A DNA stretch of 64,000 nt from Clostridiales bacterium (GTDB lineage: Bacteria; Bacillota; Clostridia; Oscillospirales; Acutalibacteraceae): assembly GCA_012840445.1 (NCBI GenBank), contig DULI01000005.1, forward strand, positions 186,001-250,000, in the 5' to 3' direction. This document shows, piece after piece, positions 1 through 8,808 of the stretch. Position 1 is the stretch's first letter. Every line of letters starts with the position of its first letter. Under the pieces are notes generated by a model. That model worked only from the letters and a program-made list of their open reading frames with translations. It was not told the DNA's origin and did not search any database. Position numbers and translations under genes: made by a program.

Positions 1-174
1 CTTGCGTTTGAGCTGGAGCAGCCGGATGGATACTTCGAGTTCACACAGGAAGACCTGGCAGACGGCGAAGAGACCATCACGACCGCTGTCTCCTGCGAAC
101 CGGCAAACTTAAGGGCGGCAGGTTCATATAAAGGCTATATGAATTTCACCATCACCTACGTTCCAGGAGAATAA
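1..174 (+). CDS. C-terminal end of a probable surface/secreted protein (partial)
   Basis: Frame 1 is open from the first base to a TAA at 172-174 and encodes the last 57 residues of a protein whose start lies outside the window. The tail ends in a short beta-rich motif (AGSYKGYMNFTITY) of the kind that closes Ig-like or WxL-type repeats in Firmicutes surface proteins. That similarity is my recollection of the pattern, not a search. No catalytic motif is visible. It is followed by about 175 bases without a gene, holding one hairpin. Confidence 0.6.
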   Translation, partial: LAFELEQPDGYFEFTQEDLADGEETITTAVSCEPANLRAAGSYKGYMNFTITYVPGE

Positions 175-280
175 GACTTAACCATCCCCCATGCCGCTGG
201 CACCGGCGGCAAAAATTCGCAAACAGACCTTTCAGGCTCAATAAGAATAAACAACCAAATATTAAACCAAACAATTTAAA

Positions 281-310
281 ACCGCAGCGGCAGTTATTTA
301 TCGCTGCGGT
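281..310. terminator. Hairpin between convergent genes
   Basis: A 9-bp perfect stem (281-289 with 302-310, ACCGCAGCG/CGCTGCGGT) with a 12-base loop lies between the plus-strand gene ending at 174 and the minus-strand gene ending at 351. It is flanked by A/T-rich sequence on both sides and could serve both directions. The T tract is weak on the plus side. Confidence 0.6.
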
Positions 311-350
311 TAGTTTCATCGACTAAATTTTTCATTCAAAAACAGTAAAC

Positions 351-3300
351 CTATTCCTCCTGCATAATCATCCTGCGCAGCCCCACAATATCGCTTACCG
401 TCAGCTTCCCGTCATTATTAAGGTCGCCTAACAAAAGCTCTCTCTCCCCCGCGTCGTCATTCATAATGTGCGAGCGCAGTTTTACAATATCGGTAACCGT
501 CAGCCTCCCGTCACCGTTAAGATCTCCTTTTAGCATTGGTATTTCCTTAATGTTGTAAACCTGCACCTCATATATCGTCGGGCCCTTGTTAGCCCCCTCA
601 AGCAGCCCTAAGATATTAAGGCGCACCTTCGTGGATTTTACAGTGTCAAAAAACAGGGCTTTGTTCTCTCCCATTCCCTCGGCGCTTGCGGCAACCTGCC
701 AGCCATTTCCGTCCCAATATTCAATGTTGAACCTGCCAACCCTCGGTCCCCAGGTAACACACTCGCTTAAAACTATCATATTGAACTCGGTCGCACTTCC
801 AAGGTCAATCTCAAGGGTCGCCGACCTTATATGGTCATCGGTCGCCCAGCGGGTGGCGGGGTTGCCGTCCACCGCCTTCGAGCCGTCATACTCAGGGTTA
901 TTGAAATAATAATTGCTCGCCACCGCCTTCTTGCCCTTTGCAAGATTATCGGAAAGGTAGCTTTTCTCGGACTGCCTTGGGTCCCCTTCTACGTTCACTA
1001 CAACAACAGTGTCGTATTCATCGACAGGTGCCTTTGGCAGCTCTATTAAAATATACCCCTCCCCCGCAGCATAGGGTAGCTTTGTGTCATGCCCAAGAAT
1101 ATACACCGAATTGATTTTATTTTCAATCGCCGGCACTATCAGCTTTCCGCTGTCCGGCCAGTCGGTCACATGCAGATACAGCCGCCCCTCTTTCCTGGTG
1201 GCAACCCCAAAGGGGAGCCTGCCGCTAAAAGGGCTGGCCTGTGTGCCGTAAATGCTCTCGCCATACTTTTCAAGCCATTCTCCCGCGGCTTTAAGCCTTT
1301 CTATACACTCGGCAGGCACAACGCCATTGCTGTCGGGCCCTACATTCAGCAGCATATTCCCGCCTTTGGATGCCGTGTCCGCCAGCGAGGTTATAATCCA
1401 CCTTACCGACTTCCAGTCGGTATCATGCGCAAGATACCCCCACGAGTTGTTCATTGTAATGCAGCTTTCCCAGTCGTAACCAAGTCCGTCTGCCGGGATT
1501 TCCTGCTCGGGCGTGCCAAAATCCCCGTCGGTCTGGCCTCGCTTTCCAATGCGGTTATTAATAATCAGCGACGGTTTCAGGGTCCGAAGGTACCTGTACA
1601 AGGCCTTTCCGTCAGCGGTGGTCCACCAATTGTTCCACTCCCCGTCAAACCACAAAATATCCACATCGTAAAACTCAATAAGCTCTCTCAGCTGCGCCTT
1701 CATATCCGACAAATACGCCGCCTTGTCGGTTATCACAGCCCCGAGCGAATTCTGCGTCCAATGACGCCAATCCATAATGGAATAATAGCACCCAAAAATA
1801 ATATCCGCCTTTTTGCATTCCTGCGACAATTTAAGTATCGGGTCCTCGCCCTCATACAAACCGTAGCCAAAAAGGCTAAAATCCCTAAAACCCTTAACCT
1901 TTGTGTCATACATGCTGTACCCCTCGTGATGTTTAGAGGTAAACACCATGTATTTTACCCCCGCGCCCTTTGCGTCTTCCACAATCCGCCGCGCGTCGAA
2001 ATCAGTGGGGTTAAAAGTCGACACCGCCAGCTCCTCATATTCGGTTCGGCTTAAATTCCAGTTGTACATAATCCACTCGCTGTACCCGTTAAATTCCCTG
2101 TCAAATCTCTCAAACGGGAAATTGGCGTATACCCCAAAATGTATAAACTGGCCGTACCTTGCATTCCGCCAGGCGCTCATTCGCTCATTCTTCTCTTCCT
2201 CAGTCTCGGTCCCGTCAAAGGACGAGATAACCAGCGTATCAAGATTTACCGGCAGTTCATTTTTAGAGACAATGTAAAGGTCATGCACCCCCGTAACCCT
2301 TTCAATGCCAGCATAATGCTCGCTAAAATTATACGCGCTGCCGGTCGTATTAACCTCAATAGTGCCAATACGCCGCCCGTTAACGCGGTCAATGCGGATT
2401 TCAAGCTGCCCGCTTGCCGTAGATGATGCTACCGCCATCAGCACCTTTGCCTGCCCGTCGCCAAAATCCACCGAGTTATATCTTAAATACCCTCCCTTTT
2501 CAAAATTGCCCACCGACGAACCGTCCGGGCCAAGCGTATTTTGCACAACCCCGCTTTTTTCGCTGAATTTATGGGCAGGTATAATTTCATTTACCATAAA
2601 TCCTTTGTCCTCCCAGAAGTTTATTGTATAAACATTTTCAAGTTTGCCGCTTTTCACCTTTACCAAAGCGCAGCCGGGCAGGCTTTCCGCCTGCGTCACC
2701 TCACAGCCTTCCGCCTCAACCGTCGGTATTCCGCCGCCTTTTTCTACTACCACATCGTAGTCAAAGCGAACAGGCGAAAACCCGTCCAAAGGCTTGCCGT
2801 TTACGGTAATTTGGCTTGCGACCACATCTTCTCCGGTCTCATTTAATATTTCAACTTCCCTGATAGCGGGGCCCTCTGCATTGCTGCTGTCAAACCTAAT
2901 CCGCACCTTGTCTGTGCTGACCTTATTAAACACAGTATCAAACAGCCTTAACCTATAGTTTTGCGAATCGGTATAAACGGCGCCTTGTGCAGACCCCTGG
3001 GCGGCAGTCTTGAAGCCCTCCCCGTCCCAATACTCGATAACATGTGCAGTTACCCGCTCGCCATGCACAATATCCTCATACACTTTCACGCGGTTAAATG
3101 TCGAGACCCGGTTAAGTTCAATAACAACATAGCAGTTTTCCCTGCTTGCGGCCGCCCAGCGCGAATTGTGGGAAAGGTCGCCGTCGGCAAGTTTTGCCCC
3201 GCTGAACTCATCCCGTTTCCCGTAAACCGAACTTGCCCGCACCCTTGCCCCCTTTGCAAGGTTGCGGTCAGACAGCACAGGAAAATCCGCATCACCGGCA

Positions 3301-3395
3301 AAAACCATCTGCCCCGCCAAAACAGCCGTGGCAAGCAGAAAAGCCGCAAGTTTACAAAATATAAAGCAAACAAATTTTGCCCAACGGGTTTTCAT
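351..3395 (-). CDS. Secreted GH29 alpha-L-fucosidase with F5/8-type and dockerin modules
   Basis: This 1014-residue exported enzyme should release alpha-linked L-fucose from host or plant glycans. An N-terminal signal peptide (about residues 1-33) is followed by an F5/8 type C (discoidin) domain (about 42-190), a small cadherin-like beta domain (about 193-262), a CBM6-like region (about 268-393), the GH29 catalytic barrel (about 405-815), a second F5/8 type C domain (about 820-950) and a C-terminal type I dockerin (about 955-1012) with two calcium loops (DLNGDGRLTVTD and DLNNDGKLTVSD). The expected GH29 nucleophile is D584 in ILWFDGEW. The acid/base is not conserved enough across GH29 to call by eye. 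The divergent AraC regulator at 3560 probably controls it. The minus strand has a TATAAT at 3487-3482 but no good -35, which fits an activator-dependent promoter. The dockerin suggests attachment to a cellulosome-like scaffold. Family call sure; exact linkage specificity unknown. Confidence 0.93.
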   Translation of the reverse strand: MKTRWAKFVCFIFCKLAAFLLATAVLAGQMVFAGDADFPVLSDRNLAKGARVRASSVYGKRDEFSGAKLADGDLSHNSRWAAASRENCYVVIELNRVSTFNRVKVYEDIVHGERVTAHVIEYWDGEGFKTAAQGSAQGAVYTDSQNYRLRLFDTVFNKVSTDKVRIRFDSSNAEGPAIREVEILNETGEDVVASQITVNGKPLDGFSPVRFDYDVVVEKGGGIPTVEAEGCEVTQAESLPGCALVKVKSGKLENVYTINFWEDKGFMVNEIIPAHKFSEKSGVVQNTLGPDGSSVGNFEKGGYLRYNSVDFGDGQAKVLMAVASSTASGQLEIRIDRVNGRRIGTIEVNTTGSAYNFSEHYAGIERVTGVHDLYIVSKNELPVNLDTLVISSFDGTETEEEKNERMSAWRNARYGQFIHFGVYANFPFERFDREFNGYSEWIMYNWNLSRTEYEELAVSTFNPTDFDARRIVEDAKGAGVKYMVFTSKHHEGYSMYDTKVKGFRDFSLFGYGLYEGEDPILKLSQECKKADIIFGCYYSIMDWRHWTQNSLGAVITDKAAYLSDMKAQLRELIEFYDVDILWFDGEWNNWWTTADGKALYRYLRTLKPSLIINNRIGKRGQTDGDFGTPEQEIPADGLGYDWESCITMNNSWGYLAHDTDWKSVRWIITSLADTASKGGNMLLNVGPDSNGVVPAECIERLKAAGEWLEKYGESIYGTQASPFSGRLPFGVATRKEGRLYLHVTDWPDSGKLIVPAIENKINSVYILGHDTKLPYAAGEGYILIELPKAPVDEYDTVVVVNVEGDPRQSEKSYLSDNLAKGKKAVASNYYFNNPEYDGSKAVDGNPATRWATDDHIRSATLEIDLGSATEFNMIVLSECVTWGPRVGRFNIEYWDGNGWQVAASAEGMGENKALFFDTVKSTKVRLNILGLLEGANKGPTIYEVQVYNIKEIPMLKGDLNGDGRLTVTDIVKLRSHIMNDDAGERELLLGDLNNDGKLTVSDIVGLRRMIMQEE

Positions 3396-3490
3396 GTTAT
3401 CACCCTTTCAAAACTTGTATAATGTTCATACTTGCCCGCTTTTTGCGCCTAAACACAATTGGCCGATTATTATTTTGTTTAATTATAGCA

Positions 3491-3520
3491 TTGTAATGCC
3501 GCCCATACTTGGTGTATAAT
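3491..3520 (+). promoter_or_regulatory. Probable sigma-A promoter of the AraC gene
   Basis: TTGTAA (3491-3496), an 18-base spacer and a perfect TATAAT (3515-3520) give a transcription start near 3527. The AraC start at 3560 lies downstream and the longer ORF start at 3509 lies inside the promoter, so this site also decides the start codon. A minus-strand TATAAT (3487-3482) sits just beside the -35, so the two divergent promoters abut and could be controlled by one bound regulator. Confidence 0.55.
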
Positions 3521-3559
3521 CATAAAAAGTATAACAATATTCACCTTCTGGAGAGAAAA

Positions 3560-4423
3560 ATGAACAGATTTGCCTATCAAGAGCGCATGCCCCGCGGGAC
3601 CTTCGATTTTCCAATCGAATTTCATCATGTCGACCGAACACATCCCCGCTACCAAATGCCCTTCCACTGGCATATAGAATACGAATTCCTGTTGGTTTTA
3701 AAGGGGCACATGCAGCTGTTTTTAGACGAAAAAGTTTTGAATCTAAACCCCGGCGACGCGGTGCTGATATCCGACGGGGTGGTCCACGGCGCCGTTCCCA
3801 AAGACTGCGTCTACCAGTGCATAGTATTGGACTTTTCCCGCTTTTTCGAAGACAGCACTCTCTCGGGAAAAGAAATTCAAAAAATACTGAATCACAATGT
3901 AAAGTTAAACGACTACCACGAAAACGGCAGCATATTAAACGGTCTTTTTAAGGACCTGTTCAAAGCCATGGCCGAGGCGCAAGACGGCTATGAATTTATA
4001 GTCAAGGGAATCCTGTTTCAAATGGTGGGGCTAATCCTCCGCCACCGCCTTTATTCAGAAACCGGCGCCCCATCCTCGTCAGACCGCATAAAGCGCTTTA
4101 AAAAAGTGCTGCGCAAAATAAGGCAGGACTTCGCAAAGCCTTTGAGCCTTAACGATTTGTCAGAGGTACTTGGCGTATCACCCAAATACTTCTGCCGCTT
4201 TTTTAAGGAAATGAGCGGCCGCACCCCCATAGATTATCTAAACTACTACCGCATCGAATGCGCCGCCGAACAGCTGCTTTCAACCGACCAGTCAGTCACC
4301 GAAATCGCCCTGAACTGCGGTTTTAATGATTTAAGCTACTTTATAAAGACATTTAAAAAATACAAAGGCTATTCCCCCCGCACCTTCCGGCACTCTGACC
4401 AAACCCCAAATCCCCCCTTGTAA
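3560..4423 (+). CDS. AraC-family transcriptional regulator with cupin sensor domain
   Basis: This 287-residue regulator has an N-terminal cupin-like ligand-binding half (PFHWHIEYEFLLVLKG, then the LNPGDAVLISDGVVHG turn) and a C-terminal pair of AraC helix-turn-helix motifs (about residues 195-280, ending SYFIKTFKKYKGYSPRTFR). I place the start at the ATG at 3560 because GGAGAG lies 4-9 bases upstream and a good promoter ends at 3520. It is divergent from the GH29 fucosidase with a gap of only about 160 bases, so it probably activates that gene in response to a sugar. The ligand cannot be read from sequence. Confidence 0.9.
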   Translation: MNRFAYQERMPRGTFDFPIEFHHVDRTHPRYQMPFHWHIEYEFLLVLKGHMQLFLDEKVLNLNPGDAVLISDGVVHGAVPKDCVYQCIVLDFSRFFEDSTLSGKEIQKILNHNVKLNDYHENGSILNGLFKDLFKAMAEAQDGYEFIVKGILFQMVGLILRHRLYSETGAPSSSDRIKRFKKVLRKIRQDFAKPLSLNDLSEVLGVSPKYFCRFFKEMSGRTPIDYLNYYRIECAAEQLLSTDQSVTEIALNCGFNDLSYFIKTFKKYKGYSPRTFRHSDQTPNPPL

Positions 4424-4437
4424 TCAAATACAACACA

Positions 4438-4470
4438 AAACCCGGCCAGCACACAGTGCCAGCCGGGTTT
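4438..4470. terminator. Bidirectional terminator between convergent genes
   Basis: AAACCCGGC (4438-4446) pairs with GCCGGGTTT (4462-4470), with extra partial pairing inside the loop. The plus-strand arm runs into a T-rich tail and the minus-strand arm into TTTTGTGTTG. It separates the AraC gene (ends 4423) from the SGNH gene (ends 4487). Confidence 0.85.
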
Positions 4471-4486
4471 ATATATTTTTATAAAT

Positions 4487-7315
4487 TTACTCCTCGCTCA
4501 TAATAAGCCGCCTTAAGGCAACTATGTCAGTAACCGTAATCCTGCCCTCCGGGTCTTCGTCCACGTTGGCAGCCCGAATCTGCTGCTCGCTAAGCTCGGT
4601 CCTGCCCATAATCGCCGAACGGATCATTACAATATCGGCAACCGTACGCCTGCCATCCAAGTCGACGTCGCCAAGCATCGGCTCCTCTACGGGCTCTTCT
4701 CCGGTTTTAAATCCCGAAGCGGTAAGTATACCGTTTTCAAACCTCTGGGCCCCATTCTCAGCGTTGCCCAGCGGCGCGCCGGTTATAGCAAATCTTTCGG
4801 CATTGGTATCAGCAAGGGACTTAAACACTTCAGCCAGCTCACCAGCAATTACATAGGCCTGATTCTGCTTCATGCTGTCGTTGCTGCTGGTGGACGACGC
4901 CGAAATCCTGTCGGCGGTGTTCACAATCCAGGCAGAGCCGTATGGGCCTGTGAATTCCTGATAGGTCAAATTCCCGTCTTTTACTGCGTTCCCAACCGGT
5001 ATGCCAAGCGTTAATCCCTGCCACTTGTTAACCTGGCTGTAATTTGCATAGGCATAACGGAAGGTGTTGTTGGTAATATCGGCACTACCCGACGAGCCGG
5101 GGAAGTAGTCGATTTTATTAATGGCCACGTTTGTGTTGCCCTGAACCAGCGGCACATCCTCATGCCAGTAGGTGCCCGCCCAGTAAACCTGGTAAACCTT
5201 TCCTTCATAAACAAAGGAATTGCCAAGGGCGATCTGCCCAAAATCCTTAAGTCCGAAATAGCCTTTCTGCGAGAAGGCCATTCCCACAAAGGGCACGCCT
5301 ACCATTGCCCAGTACCTGCCGCCCTGGTTCCACGGGTTCCAGATATTATCGGTCTCGTACCGCAGCCCTGTCGGGTCGGCGTTCCATATATTATTGTCGG
5401 TCTGAAGGCTTAGTATCTCGCCCCAGGCGCCGGTATCAAGGTTATACACGCCCGAGGTCTTTCCAAGACAGTAGTCCTGCATTACATACTCATACTTCAT
5501 TTCGTCCGCCATAGCCTCTACCGTTGCCTGTTTGTCAGCCTCGGTCACCCTGTCGGCATTCAGCCACGGGTATTTTGAATATTTGTTTGTCCAGTTGGCG
5601 GGAGAAATGGTAACGGTATAGGCGTCGTACTGCGCCTTAACCGCCGCCTCGGCGGCCACAAGCTTGCCGTAGTTTCCGACATTCGCCTTGTCTTCGGCAG
5701 ACAGTGCGTCATACATCGCCCTCGCCGCGCGGATTTTGCTGCCATAGCGGTAGTTGTTTTCTTTAATTAAATCTATCGCGTCCTCAACTTTAAAAGCCGG
5801 GTCAATGGTGTACATCGTTTCAACCGCCTGCAGCAGTTTATCGTAGTTTGTCACCAGCTCCTTAGCCTCGGCAGACAAAGCCTCATACGCTGCCCGCGCC
5901 GCTTTTATATCCGCCTTCTGGCTGCGGGATGTAATTTCGCCCAGCGCCTCAATCATATTCTTAACCGCATCGGCCGCGGCGGCAATCTCTTTAATCTCGT
6001 CAAGTTTTGCCTCGGCGGATATTAGCACATCGTAATTTTGCACTACCGCCATCTGCCGCGGCGGCAGGGAATCGTAGCTGCTTCTCGCCTGATTTATCAT
6101 CTGCTCTTTTTCAAGCGTTACATTGCCAATTCTGGCAATATCCGCAGCAACTTTATGCCCCTTGATATCCTCTTCGGATTCTGCAAAGGTAACGGTATAA
6201 AGCTGCGAAAACTCATCATCGGCCGAAACCACCCTGATTTTGGCCACCGCCGGCAGCGGCCCCTCGGCCTGCGTGATTGTAATCTTTTGCTTGTCATTGG
6301 CACCTACTGCCGTAATCTGGGGTATCTGCCCATTTGTCACAAGCACGCCGTAGTCGCTAACACCCTCTAACAGCTCAATGCTCTGGCCTCCGGCCTTCAG
6401 CTCTTTCAGCTCGGTGCTGAAATAATCGGTAATAAAGTCATAGGCCGCCTTGGCCACAATGGCATAACCCTGATCATTGGGATGCAGGGCGTCGGGCATA
6501 AGTTCACGCCAGTTTTCCCAGGTGGTGGGTGTATAAAGGTCAAGTATCGGGCAGCCGTATTCCGCCGCAATCTCGTTCAAAATCGGGATAACATGGTTGG
6601 GCACAATGGTCGGCCTTCCGTCTCCCGTATAGACATTGTAAGGATAGCACATAACAACGGTTGGTCTGGTACTAAGATTCAAATACCCCTCAAGCAGGGC
6701 CTTGTAGCAGCTTTTAAACTTTTCGGGATAGTTAATATCGGTGCGGTACCAGTTGTCATTGGTGGCGTCATTGGATCCAACGAACATCAAAACCATATCG
6801 GGATTGGAGCTCATGCTCAAATTATATTTCGCCGAGCCGTAATACTGGTTGGTACCCGCTCCGAACACAACGGTAGTACCGCTTGCTCCCGCGTTGGTAA
6901 TCACAAAATCGGGGCCAAGCAAAGCCTGCAGCTGCGCCGGATAGGAGTATTTGGACATATCCGACGCGCCCACGCCCTCCGTGGTACTGCTTCCCACACA
7001 GGTAATGCGAATAGGGTCGTTTTTAAGCTGCTGCACCTGCTGCAGCGCGTTTTCCAGCTTCCCATAGTTAGTAACCTGCGTTTTTTGCTGCTGGGTCAGC
7101 TTATCGTAATCGGTTTTTGCAAGATTCACCTTTTTCACATCGTTTCTTCCGACAGTATCGGGAATAAGGTCAATTCTCGCCTTAACAAGTTCCACGTCAA
7201 AGTCGGCGCCGTCCGCAAGGGCGGGTGTCAACGCCGGCAGCCCCGTGGCAGCCAGCAATAAGGCAAGTATTAATGCGGTGGTTTTCCTTAACAACCTTTT
7301 CAAACGTATCACCAT
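4487..7315 (-). CDS. Secreted SGNH/GDSL esterase-like protein with LGFP-like module and dockerin
   Basis: About 942 residues. After a signal peptide (about 1-34) comes an SGNH hydrolase domain (about 100-305) with the four signature blocks visible: GSSTTEG (Ser nucleophile), NAGASG, FVGSND and DALHPND (catalytic Asp and His). It probably de-esterifies glycans, for example by removing acetyl groups. A small cadherin-like beta domain follows (about 310-385), then three-helix repeats of the type YxxLxxxxKxxVTNY (about 385-565), a PWLN/LGFP-like module (about 570-855) that also occurs twice in the 31-37 kb protein, and a dockerin (about 875-940). I prefer the ATG at 7315. A GTG at 7333 in frame lacks a ribosome site. 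AAAGGA directly precedes the ATG and would be better spaced for downstream codons, so the exact start is uncertain by a few residues. Substrate unknown. Confidence 0.88.
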   Translation of the reverse strand: MVIRLKRLLRKTTALILALLLAATGLPALTPALADGADFDVELVKARIDLIPDTVGRNDVKKVNLAKTDYDKLTQQQKTQVTNYGKLENALQQVQQLKNDPIRITCVGSSTTEGVGASDMSKYSYPAQLQALLGPDFVITNAGASGTTVVFGAGTNQYYGSAKYNLSMSSNPDMVLMFVGSNDATNDNWYRTDINYPEKFKSCYKALLEGYLNLSTRPTVVMCYPYNVYTGDGRPTIVPNHVIPILNEIAAEYGCPILDLYTPTTWENWRELMPDALHPNDQGYAIVAKAAYDFITDYFSTELKELKAGGQSIELLEGVSDYGVLVTNGQIPQITAVGANDKQKITITQAEGPLPAVAKIRVVSADDEFSQLYTVTFAESEEDIKGHKVAADIARIGNVTLEKEQMINQARSSYDSLPPRQMAVVQNYDVLISAEAKLDEIKEIAAAADAVKNMIEALGEITSRSQKADIKAARAAYEALSAEAKELVTNYDKLLQAVETMYTIDPAFKVEDAIDLIKENNYRYGSKIRAARAMYDALSAEDKANVGNYGKLVAAEAAVKAQYDAYTVTISPANWTNKYSKYPWLNADRVTEADKQATVEAMADEMKYEYVMQDYCLGKTSGVYNLDTGAWGEILSLQTDNNIWNADPTGLRYETDNIWNPWNQGGRYWAMVGVPFVGMAFSQKGYFGLKDFGQIALGNSFVYEGKVYQVYWAGTYWHEDVPLVQGNTNVAINKIDYFPGSSGSADITNNTFRYAYANYSQVNKWQGLTLGIPVGNAVKDGNLTYQEFTGPYGSAWIVNTADRISASSTSSNDSMKQNQAYVIAGELAEVFKSLADTNAERFAITGAPLGNAENGAQRFENGILTASGFKTGEEPVEEPMLGDVDLDGRRTVADIVMIRSAIMGRTELSEQQIRAANVDEDPEGRITVTDIVALRRLIMSEE

Positions 7316-7440
7316 TCCTTTATACCCCCACACCCGATTCTGGGTATATTGGGGTTAGTTTATATATTAATTATAAAAGGAATGATTGATACTATCCAAT
7401 ATATAATATGCTATTTATATATATCCTTAAAGGCATCAAT

Positions 7441-8307
7441 CTACAGCCTGCCATACCAATCAATAACAAACTGCTTAAATTTTCTTGCGCTTTCCGGCAA
7501 ATGGCGGCCTTTATGCCAGGAAATCGCAATGGTGCGCCGGCACCCGCCGCCTTTAATGCGCAGGTATTTAATCTTGCCGGTATGGGCCGACTTCCAGGTC
7601 TTTTCGGGTATAAAGGCCACGCCAAGCCCGTTTTCGATAAGCCCCCGCACAGTGGCAGGGTCGTCCGACTCAAAAATAATCTTGGGCAAAAACCCGTGCA
7701 TGTTGCAGTAAGCGTCGGTAATCCTGCGAAGGGATTTGCCGGAGGTAAGGCCGATAAAACTTTCGTCCTTTAGCAAAGGCAGCTCAATGCTATCTCTGCC
7801 CGCCAGCGGGTGGTCAACAGGTAATGCCAGAAGAATCTCCTCGGTAATAAGGGGCGTAAAGTCAAGCCCGTTGTCGTTAAGGGGCAGCGCGGAAATGCAC
7901 AAATCAAAATCCTGCAGCATGTTTTCGTTGGAATGCTGCACCAGCGAAAAGCTGACCGTCCTGTCAACCTTGCCAAAGGCGGTCAGTATATCAGGCAAAA
8001 GCTTGGAGCCCTCCCAGACCGCAAGCCGTATGTTTTTTTTCGCGTTGCTGGAAAGTTCCTGTATCCTTACAACGCCATCCTCCAGATTTCGAAGGGCAAC
8101 CTCGGCCTTTTCCAAAAACACCTTTCCCGTTTCGTTCAAATACACATGCCTGCCCGCGCGGTCAAAGAGCTTGCAGCCAAGCTCCCGCTCTAAATTTGCT
8201 ATTGTCTTGCTGATTGAGGACTGCGGAATGGAAAAATACTCCGCCGCCTTGGTAAAATTCTGATACCTTGCCGCCACGCAAAAGTATTTAAGCTGCAAAA
8301 GTTCCAT
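7441..8307 (-). CDS. LysR-family transcriptional regulator
   Basis: This 288-residue protein has the classic LysR layout: an N-terminal winged helix-turn-helix (about 1-60, including FTKAAEYFSIPQSSISKTI and the LFDRAGR turn) and a two-lobed effector-binding domain (about 90-285). The ATG follows AAAGGCGGG at a normal distance. There is no obvious divergent target: upstream on the same strand lies the frameshifted small gene at 8463-8767, and downstream is the SGNH gene. Neither the regulated genes nor the effector can be inferred from this context. Confidence 0.92.
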   Translation of the reverse strand: MELLQLKYFCVAARYQNFTKAAEYFSIPQSSISKTIANLERELGCKLFDRAGRHVYLNETGKVFLEKAEVALRNLEDGVVRIQELSSNAKKNIRLAVWEGSKLLPDILTAFGKVDRTVSFSLVQHSNENMLQDFDLCISALPLNDNGLDFTPLITEEILLALPVDHPLAGRDSIELPLLKDESFIGLTSGKSLRRITDAYCNMHGFLPKIIFESDDPATVRGLIENGLGVAFIPEKTWKSAHTGKIKYLRIKGGGCRRTIAISWHKGRHLPESARKFKQFVIDWYGRL

Positions 8308-8447
8308 CTAAATCCCGCCTTTTCTAAACCAATCATACCACCCCATCCCTTGATTGGCAATAAACCCTCGCTAATTTTTTCAACCTGCTTTTTTGTTTAT
8401 CCCCGCCCACCGCTTCCGTACTGCAAACCGCCTTTTGCCCATAAAAC

Positions 8448-8473
8448 AAGCCAACTGAATCATCAGTTGGCTT
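8448..8473 (-). terminator. Rho-independent terminator
   Basis: An 11-bp perfect stem (AAGCCAACTGA at 8448-8458 with TCAGTTGGCTT at 8463-8473) has a 4-base loop and, on the minus strand, is followed by GTTTTATG. Its 5' arm on that strand overlaps the stop codon of the frameshifted small gene ending at 8463, so it terminates that transcript. Confidence 0.8.
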
Positions 8474-8767
8474 GCAAGATACTAAGCTTTAATTTTGGTA
8501 ATAATTTAAAATTGAGTTTCGTCTTTATTATATATTGTCTATCCCCTTCCCCCGAACCAATTAAAACTTCATTACTCCTCGCCAAACCGGTAGATGTATA
8601 TGCCAACACGCATAAGGCGTGTTCCTTGTTGTCAATTTCCACATAAATCGTCTGGCCGTTTTTTATGGAATAAAATTTTTGATAAGGCGTACCTATATCA
8701 AATATACATTTGTATCCTGTTAAACATCCCACAAAACTTTTTTGCGTGTCAGCGTAACAGTTCTCAT
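8463..8767 (-). pseudogene. Small conserved-looking protein gene interrupted by a frameshift
   Basis: An ATG at 8767 with AGGTGG four bases upstream begins a good reading frame (MRTVTLTRKK...) that stops after 15 codons. The -1 frame then continues for about 90 residues from the same point (SFVGCLTGYKCIFD through to the stop at 8463). Reading one extra A at the A6 run on the minus strand (8743-8738) joins the pieces into a single protein of about 101 residues, and the N-terminal RKK-SFVGC junction becomes smooth. The composition is protein-like: a basic N-terminus and a beta-rich body with an IKNGQTIYVEID segment. I do not recognise the function. A programmed -1 slip at the A6 run is possible but less likely than a mutation or an assembly error. 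Confidence 0.6.
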
Positions 8768-8808
8768 AATTCCACCTAATTTAAAATATATCGCCCTTGC
8801 TAACACCC

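Noticed and set aside
1089..2054. A 321-codon plus-strand open frame opposite the GH29 gene
   Set aside because: It is antisense to the catalytic domain of the fucosidase and has an unusual composition with many Arg and Pro residues, as expected for a shadow frame.
6482..7261. A 259-codon plus-strand open frame opposite the SGNH gene
   Set aside because: It overlaps the SGNH catalytic domain and signal peptide on the other strand, and lacks a ribosome site and any motif.
8738..8743. Programmed -1 ribosomal frameshifting at the A6 run of the small gene
   Set aside because: The zero-frame context is CGC AAA AAA GTT, which is not a full slippery heptamer, and no convincing downstream structure was seen. 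A single-base mutation or read error is simpler, though slippage is not excluded.
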